Made by a program: the position numbers and the translations under genes
From: Bog-473 sp963711065
Lineage (GTDB): Bacteria; Actinomycetota; Acidimicrobiia; Acidimicrobiales; RAAP-2
Length of the DNA stretch: 64,000 nt
Assembly (NCBI GenBank): GCA_963711065.1
Contig: CAVQCO010000009.1
Coordinates: 220,298 to 284,297, forward strand
Direction: 5' to 3'
Notes under the pieces: model-generated
The model's input: the letters and a program-made list of their open reading frames with translations, nothing else
Told to the model about the DNA's origin: nothing
Databases searched by the model: none
Shown here: positions 19,145-28,291 of the stretch, piece by piece
How the letters are laid out: each line of letters begins with the position of its first letter
Numbering within the stretch: the stretch's first letter is position 1

Positions 19145-19932
19145 TGCCACGCTTCGAGCCCCAGCCCGACCGCCGCCCGGCGGTGGTCACCGGCGCCTCC
19201 TCGGGGATCGGCGCCGAGACGGCGCGGGCGCTGGCCAGCGCGGGCCACCCCGTCGTGCTGGGGGCCCGGCGCGCCGAGGTCTGCGAGGAGGTCGCCGAGA
19301 AGATCAGGGCCGAGGGCGGCGAGGCGGCGGCCTTCGAGCTCGACCTGGGCGACCCGGCCACGGTGGCGCCGTTCGCGCAGCGGGCGGAGGCGGCGTTCGG
19401 CCCGGTCGAGATCGTCGTCTCCAACGCGGCGCGCATCCAGCCGGGCGCCGCGCTGGAAACCACGCCGGAGGACTTCGAGGCCGTGCTGCGTGTCAACGCG
19501 GGCGGGGCCCACCGCCTGGTGCGGGCGTTCGGCCCCGGCATGGTGGCGCGCCGGCGGGGCGACCTGGTCTTCGTCACCTCCGACGTGGTGGCGCACCCGC
19601 GCCCCCGCATGTCCGCCTACGTGGCGTCGAAGTGGGCGCTCGAGGGGTTCGTCACGGCGCTGCAGATGGAGCTCGAGGGCACGGGAGTCCGGGCGGTGAT
19701 CGTGCGGCCCGGCCCGACGCAGACCGCCATGGGCATGGACTGGGACCCCGACGTGACCGCGGCGGTGCTCACCGAGTGGGAGCGGTGGGGGCTGGCCCGC
19801 CACTCGGCGTTCCTGCGCCCCGAGGGCGTTGCCCTGGCCATCGCGCACGCCGTGGCGGCGCCGCGGGGCACCCACCTGAGCATCGTCGACGTCCAGCCCG
19901 AGGCACCGCTGAGCGAGGAGGGAGCACCATGA
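19144..19932 (+). CDS. Short-chain dehydrogenase/reductase
   Basis: A 262-residue classical SDR: TGASSGIG cofactor motif at about 17-24, NAA in VSNAARIQ, and catalytic Ser-Tyr-Lys in VTSD ... SAYVASKWAL. The ATG shares its A with the P450 stop (TGATG), and the next ATG overlaps its own stop (ATGA), so it is tightly coupled between two P450 genes. It probably oxidises or reduces a hydroxyl/keto group on the same substrate. Equivalent to M. tuberculosis Rv0765c by position. Confidence 0.92.
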   Translation: MPRFEPQPDRRPAVVTGASSGIGAETARALASAGHPVVLGARRAEVCEEVAEKIRAEGGEAAAFELDLGDPATVAPFAQRAEAAFGPVEIVVSNAARIQPGAALETTPEDFEAVLRVNAGGAHRLVRAFGPGMVARRRGDLVFVTSDVVAHPRPRMSAYVASKWALEGFVTALQMELEGTGVRAVIVRPGPTQTAMGMDWDPDVTAAVLTEWERWGLARHSAFLRPEGVALAIAHAVAAPRGTHLSIVDVQPEAPLSEEGAP

Positions 19933-21299
19933 CGACCACGACCGAGCTTCGTGAGCCACCGCGGGTGTCGGGCGGCACGGGCGAGAACGCGCACCTCGAC
20001 GAGCTGCGCACCGATCCCATCGCGCTGATGGCGCGGGTACGCGCCGAGTGCGGCGACGTGGGTGAGTTCACCATCGGCGAGCGCGACGTCGTGCTGCTCA
20101 CCGGGGCGGGCGCCAACGAGTTCTACTTCCGGGCCCCCGAGGAGCAGCTCGACCAGGCCGAGGCCTATCCGTTCATGACGCCCATCTTCGGCAAGGGCGT
20201 GGTCTTCGACGCGCCACCCGAGCGCCGGCGCGAGATGCTGCACAACCAGGCGCTGCGGGACAAGTTCATGCGCGGCCACGCGGCCACCATTGCGACGGAG
20301 GTCGAGCAGATGGTGGCGGCCTGGGGCGACGAGGGCGAGATCGACCTGCTGGAGTGGTTCGCCGAGCTCACCATCTACACGTCGTCGGCCTGCCTGATCG
20401 GCGCCCGGTTCCGGCGCGAGCTCGACGGACGCTTCGCGGAGCTGTACCACGACCTCGAGCGCGGCACGGACCCCATCGCGTACGTGGACCCCTACGCCGA
20501 TATCGAGAGCTTCCGCCGCCGCGACGCCGCCCGCGTCGCCCTGGTGGAGCTGGTCTCGGGGATCATGGACCGCCGTGCCGCGGGGCCGCCGCCACCCGAG
20601 GGCGAGGCCGACCTGCTCGACGTGCTCATGTCGATCCGCGAGGAGGACGGCTCGCTGCGCTTCGGCGCCGACACCGTGACGGGCATGTTCATCTCCATGA
20701 TGTTCGCCGGCCACCACACGACGTCGGGCACGGCGGCCTGGACGCTCATCGAGCTGCTGCGCCACCCCGGGGAGCTCGCGGCGGTGACGGCCGAGCTCGA
20801 CGAGCTCTACCGCGACGGCTCGGAGGTGAGCTTCCAGGCGCTGCGCGAGATCCCCCGCCTGGAGTCCTCGATCAAGGAGGCGCTGCGGCTGCACCCGCCG
20901 CTCATCCTGTTGCTGCGGGTGGCCATGGAGGACCTCGCCTACGGGGACCACCGGATCGCGGCGGGCAAGTTCGTCGCCGCCAGCCCGGCGGTGAGCAACC
21001 GGATCCCCGAGGACTTCCCCGACCCCGACGCCTTCGTGCCCGCCCGCTACCTCGAGCCCCGCGAGGAGGACCGGGCCAACCCGTGGACGTGGATCCCCTT
21101 CGGGGCGGGGCGTCACCGTTGCGTGGGCGCTGCCTTCGCCATGATGCAGCTGAAGGCGATCTTCTCGGTGCTGCTCGAAGGGTGGGAGTTCGAGGCGGCG
21201 CAGCCGCTCGAGAGCTACCGCAACGACCACTCCAAAATGGTGGTCCAGCTCCAGCAGCCCTGTCGGGTCCGCTACCGGCGGCGGGGCGCGCCGGCGTGA
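19929..21299 (+). CDS. cyp51: Sterol 14-alpha-demethylase-type cytochrome P450 (CYP51)
   Basis: A 456-residue P450 that reads closely like M. tuberculosis CYP51 (451 residues): AELTIYTSSACLIG, DIESFRRRDAAR, MFISMMFAGHHTTSGTA in the I-helix, KEALRLHPPLI (ExxR), AVSNRIPEDFPDPDAFVPAR, and the heme loop FGAGRHRCVG with Cys398, ending in YRNDHSKMVVQL. CYP51 removes the 14-alpha methyl of sterols; the physiological substrate in sterol-poor bacteria is unclear. It overlaps the SDR stop (ATGA) and the ferredoxin start (GTGA). Assignment to CYP51 is from recognised sequence and is strong. Confidence 0.95.
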   Translation: MTTTTELREPPRVSGGTGENAHLDELRTDPIALMARVRAECGDVGEFTIGERDVVLLTGAGANEFYFRAPEEQLDQAEAYPFMTPIFGKGVVFDAPPERRREMLHNQALRDKFMRGHAATIATEVEQMVAAWGDEGEIDLLEWFAELTIYTSSACLIGARFRRELDGRFAELYHDLERGTDPIAYVDPYADIESFRRRDAARVALVELVSGIMDRRAAGPPPPEGEADLLDVLMSIREEDGSLRFGADTVTGMFISMMFAGHHTTSGTAAWTLIELLRHPGELAAVTAELDELYRDGSEVSFQALREIPRLESSIKEALRLHPPLILLLRVAMEDLAYGDHRIAAGKFVAASPAVSNRIPEDFPDPDAFVPARYLEPREEDRANPWTWIPFGAGRHRCVGAAFAMMQLKAIFSVLLEGWEFEAAQPLESYRNDHSKMVVQLQQPCRVRYRRRGAPA

Positions 21300-21490
21300 G
21301 GATCGTTGTGGACCGCGACCTGTGCCAGGGGCACGCCGCCTGCGAGGGCGAGGCCCCGGCGGTGTTCTCGGTGTCGAAGAAGGGTGACCTCACCATCGTG
21401 ACGCCCGAGCCGCCCGAGGAGCTGCGCGCCGCCGTCGAGCTGGCCGTGAAGTACTGCCCCACCCATGCCCTGTCCATAGAGGAGGACTGA
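21296..21490 (+). CDS. [3Fe-4S] ferredoxin, CYP51 redox partner
   Basis: A 64-residue ferredoxin starting at a GTG that overlaps the CYP51 stop. Cluster residues are Cys10, Cys16 and Cys54 (DLCQGHAACEGEAP; KYCPTHALSI); the middle position where a fourth Cys would sit in a 4Fe-4S site is Ala, which fits a 3Fe-4S cluster. The sequence is close to what I recall of M. tuberculosis Rv0763c, whose product supports CYP51. Function: electron delivery to the P450s of the operon. No reductase gene is nearby. Confidence 0.94.
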   Translation: MRIVVDRDLCQGHAACEGEAPAVFSVSKKGDLTIVTPEPPEELRAAVELAVKYCPTHALSIEED

Positions 21491-21492
21491 CG

Positions 21493-22062
21493 ATGCCCGC
21501 CTACCCGCGCGCCGAGCTGGAGGAGATGGTCGAGCGCTGGCTCGCCGCGAACAAGGCGGGGGAGGAGAAACGCGACTGGCGCCACATGGCCGACCTCTAC
21601 ACCGAGGACGCCACCTACGGCTGGAACGTGGGGCCCAGGGACGAGTTCATGGTCGTCGGGCGCGAGCAGATCCGCGACGTCGCGCTCGGGCTCGAGATGG
21701 CCGGGCTGGAGGGGTGGACCTATCCGTACCAGAAGGTGCTGATCGACGAGGCCCAGGGCGAGATCCTCGGCCTGTGGAAGCAGGTGGCCGACGCCACGCG
21801 GGCAGACGGCACGCCCTACGAGATCGCCGGGCTCGGGGGCAGCTGGTTCCGCTACGGCGGGAATTTCCAGTGGTCGTGGCAGCGCGACTTTTTCGACGTC
21901 GGGAACGCCGGCGCGCTCTACATGGAGATGATCGGCGCCGGCACGTTGCTGCCCGGCATGCAGGAGCGCATCGAACGCGCCATGTCCGGCGAGCGGCTGC
22001 CCGGTCACTACCGGCCGGGGGAGGCGCCGGTCGGCCTGTGGGAGGTGCCCGAGGGGGCGTAG
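21493..22062 (+). CDS. SnoaL/NTF2-like protein of the CYP51 locus
   Basis: A 189-residue protein, ATG 2 nt after the ferredoxin stop. N-terminal helix EEMVERWLAANKAGEEKRDW, then LYTEDATYGWNVGPRDEFMVVGREQIRD, as in SnoaL-like/NTF2-fold proteins, and a C-terminal Trp-rich part (WFRYGGNFQWSWQRDFFDVGNA). The role is unknown; the fold serves as enzyme or ligand carrier. Its place after the ferredoxin equals that of M. tuberculosis Rv0762c (from memory, 181 residues). Last gene of the rightward operon. Confidence 0.82.
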   Translation: MPAYPRAELEEMVERWLAANKAGEEKRDWRHMADLYTEDATYGWNVGPRDEFMVVGREQIRDVALGLEMAGLEGWTYPYQKVLIDEAQGEILGLWKQVADATRADGTPYEIAGLGGSWFRYGGNFQWSWQRDFFDVGNAGALYMEMIGAGTLLPGMQERIERAMSGERLPGHYRPGEAPVGLWEVPEGA

Positions 22063-22081
22063 GGCGGGAAGGCACCGGACA

Positions 22082-22109
22082 GCCGCCCGGCGAGCGCAGA
22101 GCGGGCGGC
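22082..22109 (+). terminator. GC-rich stem-loop after the CYP51 operon
   Basis: GCCGCCCG (22082-22089) and CGGGCGGC (22102-22109) form a perfect 8-bp stem with a 12-nt loop, 20 nt after the last stop codon. No T-run follows, as is common in actinobacteria. A second hairpin, CGGGCGG-G-CCGCCCG (22146-22160), follows. The remaining 190-bp gap before the hydrolase shows no gene. Confidence 0.55.
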
Positions 22110-22254
22110 GCGCTCCAGCGGGGCGGTGGAGGGCGGGACACCCGCCGGGCGGGCCGCCCGACCTCGATGCCCGGGTCGGCGCGGTCTCCTCCGTCACGAT
22201 GCTCCTCCAGGGGTGAACGGTCGCAGCGGATCGGTTCGTGTCACTGTGGGCCGG

Positions 22255-23820
22255 GTGATCGGGAGGCCGCCGGCAGCGGGACGCGTGGTCCTGGCCGCCG
22301 TGGCCGTGGCGCTGGTGCTGGCCTCGTGCGGTCGCAGTGGCGGGGCGCGGGACCCCGAGGCCCAGAGCCCGCCGGCGCACCCGACCGCGTCGACGACCGC
22401 CCCGCCGGCGACGGCCACGACTACGACCACGACGACCACCACGTTGCCCGCCCCGCCGCCCGTCGACCCGATCGCCTGGGCACCGTGCAACGGCGGCCTC
22501 CAGTGCGGGACGCTCGTGGTGCCGCTGGACTACGCGGACCCGAAGGGCCCCACCATCCCGATCGCCGTGGCGCGGCACCCCGCCGAGGACCCGGCGGCGC
22601 GGATCGGGTCGCTCGTCGTCGACCCCGGTGGCCCGGGCGTGTCCGGCATCGACGACATGGCCAACGAGCTGCGTTCGCTCACACCCGAGCTGCTGGACGA
22701 CTTCGACATCGTGATGTTCGACCCCCGGGGCGTGGAGCGCAGCGACCCGGTCACCTGCGGGGAGACGCCGGGTGCCCCGCCGACCACGCAGCCGGACCCC
22801 GTGCCCACGACCCCGAGCCAGGAGGCTGCCACCGTCGCGGGGCTCGAGCAGTTCGCCGCCGCCTGCGAGAAGGCCAGTGCCAACGTGCTGCCCCACGTGG
22901 GATCGGTGGACGCCGCCCGGGACATGGAGCAGCTCCGTGTGGCGCTGGGGGACAGCGGCTTGACCTACATGGGCCAGTCGTACGGCTCCCTCCTCGGGCT
23001 CACCTACGCGGCGCTGTTCCCCACGCACGTGCGCGCCATGGTCCTCGACAGCGTCATCGATCCCGCACTCACCTTCGACCAGATGACGCAGGGGCAGGCG
23101 GCCGGCTTCGAAGGCGTCCTCGATGCGTTCTTCGCCTGGTGCACGGCGAGCCCCGCCTGCGCGTGGCGCCCGGCCGGCGACCCCACGGCGGCGCTGGAGG
23201 CGCAGATCGCCGCGGGCGCCGCGTCACCCGTGCCGGCGGGGAGCGGGCGGGTCGCCGGTGCGGGCGAGCTGTACGACGCGCTGCTCGACGGGCTCTACGC
23301 ACGCTCGGAGTGGCCGGCCCTGGGGGACGCGCTGGCCGCCGACGCCGCCGGCAACGGGGCCCAGGTGGTCGCCATGTCGGACCACTACAACCAGAACGGC
23401 TCGGCCAACGGCAACGACGCCGCCGTGGCCATCGACTGCCTCGACCATCCGGTCTCCCACGACGTGGCCTCCTACGGGTATCTCGCCGCGCTGCTCAAGG
23501 CGACCGCCCCGGTCTTCGGGCCGCTGCTCGCCTGGGGCCAGGCGGCCTGCGCGGTCTGGCCCGCCCCACCGACCCGGCCCGTGGGGCCGGTGGCGGCGGT
23601 CGGCGCCCCTCCCATCCTGGTGGTGGGTACCACCGGCGACCCGGCGACGCCCTATGCCTGGGCGGTCAGCGTCGCCCACGAGCTCGCACACGGCGTCCTG
23701 CTCACGCGCGACGGCGACGACCACGTGGCGTACTTCTACAGCCCGTGCGTGCGCGACGACGTGCAGGCCTATCTGGTGGGCGGCGCGACGCCACCCCCGG
23801 GCACGGCGTGCACGTCGTAA
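22255..23820 (+). CDS. Lipoprotein alpha/beta hydrolase with TAP-like C-terminal domain
   Basis: A 521-residue secreted hydrolase. From GTG 22255 the signal peptide is MIGRPPAAGRVVLAAVAVAL followed by the lipobox LASC; GTGs at 22246 and 22213 are possible alternatives. A Pro/Thr-rich linker precedes the alpha/beta-hydrolase domain with PGGPGVSG (oxyanion region), VMFDPRGVERSDPV, nucleophile elbow GQSYGS, and Asp and His in VGTTGDPATPY and DGDDHVAY in the TAP-like C-terminal region. Relatives include Streptomyces tripeptidyl aminopeptidases and mycobacterial CaeA/Hip1. Probably a cell-envelope peptidase or esterase. Confidence 0.87.
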   Translation: MIGRPPAAGRVVLAAVAVALVLASCGRSGGARDPEAQSPPAHPTASTTAPPATATTTTTTTTTLPAPPPVDPIAWAPCNGGLQCGTLVVPLDYADPKGPTIPIAVARHPAEDPAARIGSLVVDPGGPGVSGIDDMANELRSLTPELLDDFDIVMFDPRGVERSDPVTCGETPGAPPTTQPDPVPTTPSQEAATVAGLEQFAAACEKASANVLPHVGSVDAARDMEQLRVALGDSGLTYMGQSYGSLLGLTYAALFPTHVRAMVLDSVIDPALTFDQMTQGQAAGFEGVLDAFFAWCTASPACAWRPAGDPTAALEAQIAAGAASPVPAGSGRVAGAGELYDALLDGLYARSEWPALGDALAADAAGNGAQVVAMSDHYNQNGSANGNDAAVAIDCLDHPVSHDVASYGYLAALLKATAPVFGPLLAWGQAACAVWPAPPTRPVGPVAAVGAPPILVVGTTGDPATPYAWAVSVAHELAHGVLLTRDGDDHVAYFYSPCVRDDVQAYLVGGATPPPGTACTS

Positions 23821-23854
23821 CTAGTGTGCGCGGCGACAAGAGGAGGAACCCGCC

Positions 23855-24166
23855 ATGTGGGCACAACTGATCACCGCGCGGCTCAAGCCGGGGAAGGAGG
23901 GCGATCTGCCGGGGCTGTACGAGCGGTTGCGCGCCGCCGAGGCACCCGGTTCGGGCCTCCTGCGCACGACGGTGGCGCGTGACCAGAAGGACCCGAGCCG
24001 GATCTACAACCTCGTCCTCCTCGAGAGCGAGGAGAAGGCCCGCGCCCACGAACAGGATCCGGGTCGCCAGGCGGCTCTCGAGGGCATCCGGGCCACCATG
24101 GCCGAGATCTTCGAAGGCCCGCCCGAGTTCGTCGACCTCGAGGTGCTGGAGGACACGGTCTACTGA
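23855..24166 (+). CDS. Antibiotic biosynthesis monooxygenase-like small protein
   Basis: A 103-residue protein with a strong ribosome site (AGAGGAGG) before its ATG. It shows a dimeric alpha/beta-barrel (ABM-like) pattern: WAQLITARLKPGKEGDLPGLYERL, a central GLLRTTVARD strand and YNLVLLESEEKARAHEQDP. Such proteins are small cofactor-free monooxygenases or stress-induced dimers; no catalytic residue can be named. It follows the hydrolase by 34 bp and is convergent with the rhamnosidase gene. Confidence 0.65.
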   Translation: MWAQLITARLKPGKEGDLPGLYERLRAAEAPGSGLLRTTVARDQKDPSRIYNLVLLESEEKARAHEQDPGRQAALEGIRATMAEIFEGPPEFVDLEVLEDTVY

Positions 24167-24183
24167 GCGCCGGCGCCGGTCGC

Positions 24184-26979
24184 TCAGGCGCTGGTGAACC
24201 GGTAGCTCCCGCTCCCCACGAACAGCACCGCGACCCCGCCGGCCACCGAGTACACGGACACGCCCGCCGCCCGGCCCGCCGCCAGCCCGCCCTCGCGCAC
24301 CCGCGCCGGCCCGCTCGCGGGCAGGTGCACCAGCGCCGACGCGTTGGTGGGGACCGTCAGGTCCAGCGCCATGCCGCCGGCGCGCCGCTGCCACGAGACG
24401 GCGGCGGGCCCGGCCACCGTCGGCAGCGAGCCTGAGGCGCGGCGCAACCCGCCCGTGGGTGGCGCGACGAAGAGCTGGACGGTCCCGTCGGGGTTCGGCT
24501 CCTGCAGCGACACCCCGAGCAGGGCCTCCTGCATGGCGACCAGCGCGGACGAGCCCCAGCCGTGCGACAGGGAGTCCCCGATCAGGTCGCTCGGGGTCCA
24601 GGTCTCCCACGTGAAGGTGCCGCCCTCCGCGACGATCCGGGCCCATCCCGGCGCCGAGCTGTCGGTGAGGAGGCGGACGATGTCGGCGGGCCGCCCCGCC
24701 TCGGCCAGCGCGCGCAGCAGCTCGAGGCCGTGGTTCGGCCCGACGTCGACCCCGAGTGACGCCACGTAGGCACCGACACCGGCCACGTCGGCCGGGGGGA
24801 CCACGCCGTAGGCCAGCGCCAGCGCGTTGGCCTCCTGGGACGCGTGGGTGCTCGGCGCCCCCGACGCGTCGAGGCCGTCGACGTAGACGCCGTCGGGCCG
24901 CCGCAGCAGTGCTTTGACGGAGGCGGCCAGCTGCGTCGCCCGGCCCTGCCAGGTCGGGACGCCGCCGAGATCGCCGGCGAGCGCCGCCACCTGGGCGATG
25001 CGGTTGAACGCGTTGACGGCGAGGACGTTGCTCGCCGTGTCCGCCGCCACGTTCTGGTCGTAGTCGTAGGTGGGGTCGCCCTCAGGTGTGTCGGCGAGGC
25101 CGTAGAGCAGCCCGGTGCCCGGCTGACGGGCCGCCCACAGCCAGGCGCCGACCTTGGTCACCGAGGTGTAGTGCCCGACCACGGTCGCCCGGTCGCCCGT
25201 CGACAGGTAGTAGCGCCACAGCCACTCGGGGTAGCGCTCGGTGAAGGTGGGGATGTCGCGGGCCCCGAAGCCGTAGGGGTACACGACGTTGACCCGCCCG
25301 TCGGGCCAGAAGCGGGCCTGGCCGCGGGCGACGTCGCGCAACCCCTGCCAGCTCAGGTTCTGCTCGCCGTAGGTGCGCATCACCGCCTCGGACTCGTTCG
25401 CCGCGTCCCAGAGGAACTGCGCCTTCTCCCGCGTCGGGGTGTCGACGAATTGCTCGTGCGCGCAGTAGAGGCACGAGCGGGCGTTCAGCTTCCACACCGC
25501 GTCCAGCATGCGGTTGCCGGTGGCGAACGTGGCCATGGGGACGCCCGGCATGGCGGCGTGGCGGGCGATGGCCGTGACGTCGCCGGCGCCGATCGCCCCG
25601 CCGGGGTCGTCGATCTGCAAGTAGCGGAAGCCGAGATACGTGAACGCCTCGAAGGTCTGCGCCCCGTCCCGCATCACGTAGGAGAAGGACAGGTTCGTCT
25701 CCTGCGTCCCGTGCACCGTCGACACCTGGCCGTCGGGGTCGAGCAGGTAGCCGGCGTGCATCGGCACGGTCCGCCCCGCCGTCCCGCCGGCGAACCGCAC
25801 CCGGGGCCGGGCCGGGTAGACGGCCCCGAAGTCGACCACGACCGAGCCCGTGGCCAGCGTGCGCACGCTGACCGGTTCCACCACGTGCTCGGCGATGCTC
25901 GTGCGCTGGGCGTAGGTGCGCGTGAACGGCGCGCTGCCCGCCGGGCCGAGCACCGTCGCCGGCGACCAGTCCCGGTCGTCGTAGCCGGCCGCCGCCCACC
26001 CGTCCGGGGTGGCGCGCCCGTCGACCCACTCGACGTAGTCACACGAGGTCGAGTTGCGCTGGGGCGAGGGCAGCCACTCGGCGGGGAGCTCGCGCCAGCC
26101 GGCGTCGCTGCCGAGCACGACGTGGCGCCCGTCGGCGTACCACAGCGAGAGCTGGACCAGGAGGCCGGGGGCGGACACGGGCCGGCCCTTGCCGGCGCCG
26201 TACCAGCGGTGCAGCACGCCGAGGGCGCTCTTCCGCCCGCCGGCCAGCCGGGCGGTGAGGTCCACGGCGCGCGCGTACTGCTCGTCGGGATAGCAGAAGC
26301 TCGGCCAGGCGTCCACGCCGTCGCCGTCGACGAAGAGGCGGTAGGTGTGCGCCGCCGCGACGTACGCCGTGGCCCGCGCCAGCGCGCCGGCCGGCGGCGT
26401 GACCTCGGTGCGCAGGTAGGTCACCCGGTCCGGCTGTTGGGAGGCGCCGGCGGGGCGCAGCCACTGGGCCTGCCAGTCGCCGGGCCGCAGCGCCGTGGTG
26501 AAGCGGGCCGTCCCCGACACCGGGCCCCAGCGGCTGGCGTACCCGCGCGCCTGGACCGTCCACTCGTAGGCGGCGTCGGCCGCGAGCGGCGGTCCCCCGA
26601 ACGTGACGTAGGACTGACGGGCGGTGACCACCGGGCCGCTGTCCCAGGCGACACCGCGGTGGCCCGGGTCGGCCCGCTGCACGACGATTCGGTAGGCCGT
26701 CTGCTTCGCCTCCCGCCCCGTTGCCCGGAGCGTCCAGGCGAACGAGCAGTCGTCGGGGTCGACGCCGACGGGATCGGTGGCGCCGTTGACCGTCAGCCCG
26801 CCGGCCCGCATCGTGCCGGACGGCCCCGCCAGCACGGCGGCGCCCCCCAGGGCGCGCGCTGCGCCCTCGTCCGCCCCGGCCGGCGCCGCCGTGCCCTCGG
26901 CCAGCGCGCCGCCCACCGCGACGCCGGCGGCGACCCCGGCGGAGGAGCCGAGGAACGTGCGGCGGCCGAAGCGGGCCAC
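24184..26979 (-). CDS. Tat-exported GH78-type alpha-L-rhamnosidase
   Basis: A 931-residue protein. GTG at 26977-26979 gives MARFGRRTFLGSSAGVAAG, a twin-arginine signal; the start is 1 nt from the upstream stop. Domains in order: N-terminal beta-sandwich (VDPDDCSFAWTL, YEWTVQARGYASRWGP), a lectin-like/Bac_rhamnosid_N region (ATAYVAAAHTYRLFVDG, YGAGKGRP), the (alpha/alpha)6 catalytic barrel with VDTPTREKAQFLWDAANESE and GTFTWETWTPSD followed by SHGWGSSALVA, then a C-terminal beta domain. It would release L-rhamnose from polysaccharides or glycosides outside the cell. Translationally coupled to the NHL protein gene. Confidence 0.88.
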   Translation of the reverse strand: MARFGRRTFLGSSAGVAAGVAVGGALAEGTAAPAGADEGAARALGGAAVLAGPSGTMRAGGLTVNGATDPVGVDPDDCSFAWTLRATGREAKQTAYRIVVQRADPGHRGVAWDSGPVVTARQSYVTFGGPPLAADAAYEWTVQARGYASRWGPVSGTARFTTALRPGDWQAQWLRPAGASQQPDRVTYLRTEVTPPAGALARATAYVAAAHTYRLFVDGDGVDAWPSFCYPDEQYARAVDLTARLAGGRKSALGVLHRWYGAGKGRPVSAPGLLVQLSLWYADGRHVVLGSDAGWRELPAEWLPSPQRNSTSCDYVEWVDGRATPDGWAAAGYDDRDWSPATVLGPAGSAPFTRTYAQRTSIAEHVVEPVSVRTLATGSVVVDFGAVYPARPRVRFAGGTAGRTVPMHAGYLLDPDGQVSTVHGTQETNLSFSYVMRDGAQTFEAFTYLGFRYLQIDDPGGAIGAGDVTAIARHAAMPGVPMATFATGNRMLDAVWKLNARSCLYCAHEQFVDTPTREKAQFLWDAANESEAVMRTYGEQNLSWQGLRDVARGQARFWPDGRVNVVYPYGFGARDIPTFTERYPEWLWRYYLSTGDRATVVGHYTSVTKVGAWLWAARQPGTGLLYGLADTPEGDPTYDYDQNVAADTASNVLAVNAFNRIAQVAALAGDLGGVPTWQGRATQLAASVKALLRRPDGVYVDGLDASGAPSTHASQEANALALAYGVVPPADVAGVGAYVASLGVDVGPNHGLELLRALAEAGRPADIVRLLTDSSAPGWARIVAEGGTFTWETWTPSDLIGDSLSHGWGSSALVAMQEALLGVSLQEPNPDGTVQLFVAPPTGGLRRASGSLPTVAGPAAVSWQRRAGGMALDLTVPTNASALVHLPASGPARVREGGLAAGRAAGVSVYSVAGGVAVLFVGSGSYRFTSA

Positions 26980-26980
26980 G

Positions 26981-28195
26981 TCAGGCCGCCCCGATGACGC
27001 GGACCGTCCCGGTGACGCCGTCGCTGAAGTACAGGGCGCCCGACGACGACTCCGCGACACCGACCGCGGTGCCGACCTTCGCCACCACCCAGCGCGTGCC
27101 GTCCCCGTACCCGGCCGCGTTGCGGACGGGGAGCGCGCCGGCCACCGTGTAGAGGTCGCCGGCTTTCATCGCCTGCCCGAACAGCGTGCCCGACGACGCC
27201 GGCACCACCCGGACCGCGTGCATGAAGCCGTCGGTCACGAACAGCGCATTGGCCACGCCGACCGCGAGGCCGCGGGGGTCGTTGAGCTCGGCCGTCGGGC
27301 CCGTCGCGGCGAGTCCGTCGGCGAGATACGGCCCGTAGCTCCCGGTGCCGCCCACGACCACCGCGATGTCGCCGGCCGCCGCCGGCGTGCCGTAGTACGT
27401 CCGCGTCTCTGTCGCCGCCAGCAGGACGGACTGGTCGCCGCTGTCGGCGACGAGCAGGTCGCCCGTGCCGTCGACAGCCACCGCGACGGGGTCCCACAGG
27501 TCGGCCGACGCCACGGGACCGCCCTGCCCGGCTGTGCCGCAGGTGCCGGTGCCCATGACGGTGGTCACATGCCCCGCAGTGACCGGTCGCCCGAGGACCG
27601 TGGTCGTGCGTGCGGCGAGGACGCGCACCCGGCAATTGGCGGTGTCGGCGATGAACAGGTTGCCCGCACCGTCGACCGCGACGCCGGTCGGCTCGTCGAG
27701 CTCGCTGGCCGTCCCCGGCAGGCCGTCCCCGTTGAAGCCGGCCCGGCCGGTCCCGGCGACCGTCACCGCGATGTGGGTCGCTCCGGCACGCACCACCTGG
27801 ACGCGCTGCGCCGTGGCCTCCGCGACGTAGACGTCCCCCTGCGCGTCGACCGCCACCCCGCTCGGATGGCCGATGGAGCCCCGGCCCGAGCACGATCCGC
27901 CGACCAGGGTCGTGACGCGGCCAAACTGCAGCCGCAGGCCGTAGCCATCGCCGGCTCGGGCCGGCACCACCACCACCCGGCAGTGCCCCGTGTCGGCGAC
28001 GAAGAGGTCCCCCGCGCTGTCGAGGGCGATGCCACCGGGCCCGTCGAGGACCCCCCGGCCCACGACCGTCGTCACGGCCGGGGCGCCGGCCGTCGCCGCC
28101 CCTGCCGGTGCTGCGACCGGTACGGACGCAGCGAGCGCGGCGAGCCCACCCAGCCCCGCCAGAGGCAACAGGTGTCGGCGCACGGCGCACATCAT
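26981..28195 (-). CDS. Secreted NHL-repeat beta-propeller protein
   Basis: A 404-residue protein with signal peptide (LAGLGGLAALAASVPVAAPAGA) and about six repeats of the NHL type: GPGGIALDSAGDLFVADTGH, HPSGVAVDAQGDVYVAEAT, EPTGVAVDGAGNLFIADTAN, DPVAVAVDGTGDLLVADSGD, DPRGLAVGVANALFVTDG. These form a beta-propeller that binds ligands or proteins rather than catalysing. It starts with ATG ATG and lies directly upstream of the rhamnosidase with a 1-nt gap, suggesting a joint extracellular role, perhaps glycan binding. Confidence 0.85.
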   Translation of the reverse strand: MMCAVRRHLLPLAGLGGLAALAASVPVAAPAGAATAGAPAVTTVVGRGVLDGPGGIALDSAGDLFVADTGHCRVVVVPARAGDGYGLRLQFGRVTTLVGGSCSGRGSIGHPSGVAVDAQGDVYVAEATAQRVQVVRAGATHIAVTVAGTGRAGFNGDGLPGTASELDEPTGVAVDGAGNLFIADTANCRVRVLAARTTTVLGRPVTAGHVTTVMGTGTCGTAGQGGPVASADLWDPVAVAVDGTGDLLVADSGDQSVLLAATETRTYYGTPAAAGDIAVVVGGTGSYGPYLADGLAATGPTAELNDPRGLAVGVANALFVTDGFMHAVRVVPASSGTLFGQAMKAGDLYTVAGALPVRNAAGYGDGTRWVVAKVGTAVGVAESSSGALYFSDGVTGTVRVIGAA

Positions 28196-28291
28196 GCCGG
28201 GTGCGGGGGCGGCCGGCTCGGGTCGCGGGCCATAGTGGGCGGCGCACCAACCGCGTCACGACGCGCGGACCGAACAGAGAAGGAGGCAGCC

